17,265 bases of DNA from Gemmatimonadota bacterium. Its GTDB lineage: Bacteria > Gemmatimonadota > Gemmatimonadetes > Gemmatimonadales > GWC2-71-9. Below, one piece after another: positions 14,319 to 17,265 of this stretch; position 1 is the stretch's first letter, and the number at the start of each line of letters is the position of its first letter. The notes beneath the pieces were generated by a model. It ran no database searches. It was not told the origin of the DNA and was given only the letters and a program-made list of their open reading frames with translations. Both the position numbers and the translations under genes were made by a program. Location: NCBI GenBank assembly GCA_003222235.1, contig QHVD01000014.1:1-17265 (forward strand), in the 5' to 3' direction.

Positions 14319-16360
14319 GGGTGCGCGTCCGAGATCGTCAGCCCGAAGCCGATCGGATACTCGGGCGGGATGCGGATCGGGAGGTGGCCCATGATCGGCA
14401 CCTTGCCGAGCAAGGCGAGGGCCACCGCGCGCTCCGCCGCCCGCACGCCGCTCCACGCGATCAGGTAGCAGTGCACCGACGGGGTCTGGTTCAGCAGATA
14501 GGGGCTGCCGAGCGAGACGAGGACCGTGGGGCGCATGCCGTCGGTGGCGGTGATGAGCTGCGCGAGGGAGTCGGGGAGCGCGATGTTCCCCCGCCAGGCG
14601 ATCGGCCGCACGTTCGCGACGAAGACCGTGGCGGGCGCCCGCGCGATCACCGTGCGCGCGGAATCGTAGGACAGCGCCCCCGACATCGGCCACAGCCGGA
14701 AGTAGTCCACGGTATCGCCCGCCCCCCCCTGGCGCAGCAGGTCGGCCAGGTACTGCCCCACCGAGGCGTTCCCCTCGTCGGCGTAGGCCACGAGCGCCAG
14801 GTGCGAGGCCCTGGCCCGCAACGCGTGGAGCCGCCCGCCGACGTCGCGCACGAGCGTCAGCGCGCGGATGGCGATGTCGTTGGCCTCGTCCTGGAAGCGT
14901 TTGCTTCCGACCATGGTCATGATCGAGTCGAGCGCCACCGTGCGCCGTTCATCGTAGGACAGCGCCCCCGACATCGGCCACAGCCGGAAGTAGTCCACGG
15001 TATCGCCCGCCCCCCCCTGGCGCAGCAGGTCGGCCAGGTACTGCCCCACCGAGGCGTTCCCCTCGTCGGCGTAGGCCACGAGCGCCAGGTGCGAGGCCCT
15101 GGCCCGCAACGCGTGGAGCCGCCCGCCGACGTCGCGCACGAGGGTCAGCGCGCGGATGGCGATGTCGTTGGCCTCGTCCTGGAAGCGTTTGCTTCCGACC
15201 ATGGTCATGATCGAGTCGAGCGCCACCGTGCGCCGTTCCAACAGGCCGAGCCGGCGCTTGATCTCGAGCACCCGCCGCACCGACTGCTCGAGCCGCTCGC
15301 GGCTGATCCGCCCGCCCCGCACGGCCGCCGCCATGGCGTTCACCGCCGAGTCGGGGTCGGACGGCATGAGCAGCAGGTCCGACCCCGCCAGGAACGCCCG
15401 CACGGTGGCCTCTCCCGCCCCGTACTTCGCCACGATCGCGCCCATCATCAGGGCGTCGGTCACCGCAAGTCCCTGGAAGTGCAGCGAGTCGCGCAACAGG
15501 CCCGTGAGCACCGCGGCGGACAGCGTCGCCGGGTCGTCGGAGCCCGTGAACGCTGGGAGCGCGATGTGCGCGCTCATCACCACGTCCGCGCCCGCCGCGA
15601 TCCCTGCGCGGAATGGCGCCAGCTCGATCGAGTCGAGCCGGGAGTAGCCCGCGGTGATCTGCGGCAGGCCGATGTGCGAGTCGGTCTGCGTGTCGCCGTG
15701 ACCCGGGAAATGTTTCAGGGTGGAGAGCATCCGGTGCTCGCGCAGGCCACGGACGTACTCGGCGACGAGCCGCGACACAGCTCGCGGGTCCTCGCCGAAG
15801 GAGCGGATGTTGATGATCGGGTTCAGCGGGTTGTTGTTGACGTCGGCATCGGGAGCGAAATTGACGTGGATGCCGACCGCCCGGCCCTCGGTGGCGGCCG
15901 CCTCGGCGATGGCGTAAGCGTCGCGCGAGTCGCCGGTCGCGCCCACGGCCATCATGTGCGGGAAGGCCGTGCCCCCCACGACGCGCATCCCGGCTCCCCA
16001 CTCGAGATCCGCCGAGACCAGCAGCGGGAGGCGGGAGCGCCGCTGCAGGACGTTGAGCTTCGCGGCGATGTCGAAAGGGGACCCGACCGAGACGATGAGG
16101 CCGCCGATCTCCAGCGAGTCCACCCATCGCGCCGCGACCTGGAGGAGCGAATCGTCCAGGGCGGCGTAGCTTCCAGGGATCCAGGGGACGACGAGTTGCG
16201 CGACCCGCTGCCGGTCGGAGAGACTGCCGAGGATCGAGTCGATCGGCCCGGCGGCTCGCGCGACCGCCTGGTCGCCCAGGTCGGGAGGGCGGGCCGGGGG
16301 TCGGGCGGTGGCGCAGCTCAACGCGGCCGCGAGTATCAGGAGTTTATTCGCCTGCATCAT
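14315..16360 (-). CDS. nagZ: Glycoside hydrolase family 3, NagZ-like beta-N-acetylhexosaminidase with internal duplication
   Basis: It likely releases N-acetylglucosamine from peptidoglycan fragments. The product is 681 residues. The N-terminal hydrophobic stretch ends in a Cys at residue 16 (ALSC, an imperfect lipobox), so an exported lipoprotein is likely. The catalytic TIM barrel spans about residues 40-370. It includes KHFPGHGDTQTDSH (216-229), the NagZ-type loop carrying the Asp-His acid/base pair, and VTDALMMGAI with the nucleophile Asp302. A C-terminal domain follows. Residues 375-470 are repeated as 471-566 with identical protein sequence; without the repeat the length would be 585. 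ATG 16360 or the next codon (ATG 16357) could be the start; GAGAG just upstream fits the second better. It overlaps the serine hydrolase gene downstream by four bases. Confidence 0.88.
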   Translation of the reverse strand: MMQANKLLILAAALSCATARPPARPPDLGDQAVARAAGPIDSILGSLSDRQRVAQLVVPWIPGSYAALDDSLLQVAARWVDSLEIGGLIVSVGSPFDIAAKLNVLQRRSRLPLLVSADLEWGAGMRVVGGTAFPHMMAVGATGDSRDAYAIAEAAATEGRAVGIHVNFAPDADVNNNPLNPIINIRSFGEDPRAVSRLVAEYVRGLREHRMLSTLKHFPGHGDTQTDSHIGLPQITAGYSRLDSIELAPFRAGIAAGADVVMSAHIALPAFTGSDDPATLSAAVLTGLLRDSLHFQGLAVTDALMMGAIVAKYGAGEATVRAFLAGSDLLLMPSDPDSAVNAMAAAVRGGRISRERLEQSVRRVLEIKRRLGLLERRTVALDSIMTMVGSKRFQDEANDIAIRALTLVRDVGGRLHALRARASHLALVAYADEGNASVGQYLADLLRQGGAGDTVDYFRLWPMSGALSYDERRTVALDSIMTMVGSKRFQDEANDIAIRALTLVRDVGGRLHALRARASHLALVAYADEGNASVGQYLADLLRQGGAGDTVDYFRLWPMSGALSYDSARTVIARAPATVFVANVRPIAWRGNIALPDSLAQLITATDGMRPTVLVSLGSPYLLNQTPSVHCYLIAWSGVRAAERAVALALLGKVPIMGHLPIRIPPEYPIGFGLTISDAHP
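14663..15238. repeat. 288-bp in-frame tandem duplication inside the GH3 gene
   Basis: Bases 14663-14950 and 14951-15238 are two head-to-tail copies of 288 bp (96 codons). By direct comparison they differ at one position only: C at 14855 versus G at 15143, a synonymous Thr codon change. The 10-bp sequence CACCGTGCGC occurs at 14648, 14936 and 15224, exactly in register with the period; the junction lies five bases beyond it. The copies encode part of the C-terminal domain directly after the catalytic barrel. Confidence 0.97.
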
Positions 16361-16448
16361 CTCTCGGTGTTGGGATCACTCGGCTACGGGCGCGGGCCTA
16401 CCAATCTACAGCCTCCGTCGCGGAACGTCCCTCTCGGCCGATACCGCG

Positions 16449-16460
16449 GCAAGTACTTGC
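16449..16460. promoter_or_regulatory. Perfect 12-bp palindrome, candidate operator
   Basis: GCAAGTACTTGC is a perfect dyad located in the 143-base divergent region between the GH3 gene and the phosphatidyltransferase gene. It ends four bases before a candidate -35 box. Position and symmetry fit the binding site of a dimeric regulator, but no regulator gene is present in the window. Confidence 0.4.
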
Positions 16461-16464
16461 TCTA

Positions 16465-16493
16465 TTGAGACTTTTGCAGGGGCGGGGTAGTTT
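16465..16493 (+). promoter_or_regulatory. Candidate promoter of the phosphatidyltransferase gene, possibly leaderless
   Basis: TTGAGA (16465-16470) and TAGTTT (16488-16493) are separated by 17 bases. Transcription would begin near 16500, only about four bases before ATG 16504. No Shine-Dalgarno sequence precedes that ATG, which fits a leaderless or nearly leaderless mRNA. Confidence 0.45.
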
Positions 16494-16503
16494 CCCCCGG
16501 GCC

Positions 16504-17202
16504 ATGAACCTCATCCCCCAGGCAGTACGCGACGCCTTCGGCTGGGCCCTGACTCCGATCGTCCGGCTGCTGATCCGGATGCGCGTTCGGCCCAACGCCG
16601 TCTCCGTCGCCGGCACCGTCGTTATTGTCGGCTCCGCGGCGGCGTTCGCGCTCGGTATGATCCATTGGGGCGGGTTCCTGCTGCTCGTTTCCGGCTTGTT
16701 CGACATGGTCGACGGGCGGGTCGCGCGCGAGGGAGGCATGAGCACGCCCTTCGGCGCCTTCTTCGACTCGACGCTCGATCGGGTTGGGGAGTCGGCGCTG
16801 TTCACCGGGATCGGCGTGTTCTTCCTTCGAGGTGGTGTGGAGCCGGACCGGCTGACGCTCGCCCTGGTGGCCTGTTTCGTGGCGCTGGCGGCGTCGCTCC
16901 TCGTCTCATATGCCCGGGCGCGCGCCGAGGGGCTCGGTTTCACCTGCAGGGTGGGGATCGCCCAGCGGGCCGAGCGGGTCCTCCTGCTGGGCGCCCCCAC
17001 GATGATCTTCGGGGCCGGGAACCGCGGCGCGTTGCTGTTCTGGATAGTGGCGCTTTTTGCGCTCGTCACTACGGTGACGGTGGTGCAGCGCGTGGCGTAC
17101 GTCGCTCGCGCCGTCGGCAAGCCGGCCGCGGGCCATTCGCCTCGACCGCGGGACGCTCTGCCCGGCCACGCGTCGGCGCTACCCTCCCGGAAAGGACATT
17201 GA
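16504..17202 (+). CDS. CDP-alcohol phosphatidyltransferase, probable phosphatidylinositol-phosphate synthase
   Basis: This integral membrane enzyme transfers a phosphatidyl group from CDP-diacylglycerol to an alcohol. The 232-residue product has about six hydrophobic segments and the complete family signature between residues 67 and 92: Asp67, Asp70-Gly71, Ala74-Arg75, then after eight residues Gly84, Asp88 and Asp92, which bind metal and CDP. The later AQRAERVLLL segment resembles the ERxER region of inositol-phosphate-using enzymes. The next gene, only two bases downstream, begins like an inositol-phosphate synthase, so inositol phosphate is the probable acceptor. ATG 16504 was chosen over the upstream TTG at 16465 because the extension (RLLQGRGSFPRA) covers the candidate promoter. 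Phosphatidylglycerophosphate synthase is the main alternative. Confidence 0.85.
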   Translation: MNLIPQAVRDAFGWALTPIVRLLIRMRVRPNAVSVAGTVVIVGSAAAFALGMIHWGGFLLLVSGLFDMVDGRVAREGGMSTPFGAFFDSTLDRVGESALFTGIGVFFLRGGVEPDRLTLALVACFVALAASLLVSYARARAEGLGFTCRVGIAQRAERVLLLGAPTMIFGAGNRGALLFWIVALFALVTTVTVVQRVAYVARAVGKPAAGHSPRPRDALPGHASALPSRKGH

Positions 17203-17204
17203 TC

Positions 17205-17265
17205 GTGTCCGCGCAGGTCGGTCGAAACGTCGCACCCGCGACGGGAAAGCTCGGGGTGATGCTGG
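17205..17265 (+). CDS. ino1: Probable inositol-3-phosphate synthase, 5' end only
   Basis: A reading frame opens with GTG 17205 and runs off the window after 20 codons. The visible residues end in GKLGVML, which matches the start of the NAD-binding strand in bacterial myo-inositol-1-phosphate synthases, the enzymes that turn glucose 6-phosphate into inositol 3-phosphate. GGAAAGGA at 17189-17196 is a good ribosome binding site. The two-base spacing from the phosphatidyltransferase gene suggests an operon that makes and uses inositol phosphate. The call rests on a very short stretch plus context. Confidence 0.55.
   Translation, partial: MSAQVGRNVAPATGKLGVML

Noticed and set aside
14321..16468. 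Plus-strand open frame of 715 codons opposite the GH3 gene
   Set aside because: The minus-strand frame carries the complete NagZ motif set and signal peptide; the plus frame only mirrors it, including the duplication.

Overview
The window is high-GC, densely coded bacterial DNA from a Gram-negative organism. It holds an ExbB/ExbD/TonB system and predicted lipoproteins with lipobox-like signals. The gene mix (two ExbD copies, a membrane pyrophosphatase, SSS symporters beside a BadF-type kinase and a NagZ-like glycosidase, and inositol-phospholipid synthesis) suggests Gemmatimonadota or a related environmental phylum. That assignment is an inference; no marker gene here proves it. Several genes lack a clear Shine-Dalgarno sequence.

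Layout. (1) 1-2977, plus strand: a TonB energy-transduction cluster, made of the 3' end of a TonB protein, ExbB, two ExbD proteins and a second, Gly-rich TonB-like protein. (2) 3015-5140: a K+-independent (proton-pumping) type membrane pyrophosphatase whose reading frame is broken near 4512. (3) 5204-8007: an APC-family amino acid permease overlapped by a dicarboxylate/amino acid:cation symporter. (4) 8150-10788, minus strand: an SSS-family symporter followed by a BadF/NagK-type sugar kinase, separated by a MITE-like element. (5) 10857-11210, minus strand: an ErpA-type Fe-S carrier with a clear promoter, ribosome binding site and terminator. (6) 11329-13083, plus strand: a second SSS symporter. 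(7) 13130-16360, minus strand: a NagZ-like GH3 lipoprotein carrying a fresh 288-bp in-frame tandem duplication, overlapped by a serine hydrolase of the beta-lactamase/PBP fold that is frameshifted. (8) 16504-end, plus strand: a CDP-alcohol phosphatidyltransferase and the start of an inositol-phosphate synthase.

How the genes fit together. The ExbB/ExbD/TonB proteins energise outer-membrane uptake, and the pyrophosphatase can add to the ion gradient. Regions 4, 6 and 7 look like a dispersed peptidoglycan/amino-sugar salvage set: extracytoplasmic glycosidase and serine hydrolase, two Na+-coupled importers, and a cytoplasmic amino-sugar kinase. The last two genes make inositol phosphate and attach it to CDP-diacylglycerol.

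The most unusual features are structural. Three intergenic repeat arrays sit exactly at gene ends and supply start or stop codons of their neighbours: a heptad inverted repeat at 5141-5224, a 13-bp repeat hairpin at 7996-8195, and a MITE-like element at 9131-9334. Two genes carry apparent internal deletions of about 10 and 17 or 20 bp, and a third carries an almost perfect duplication. These could be real recent rearrangements or assembly faults. No tRNA, rRNA, CRISPR array or transposase gene was seen, and no gene-free stretch exceeds 300 bases.
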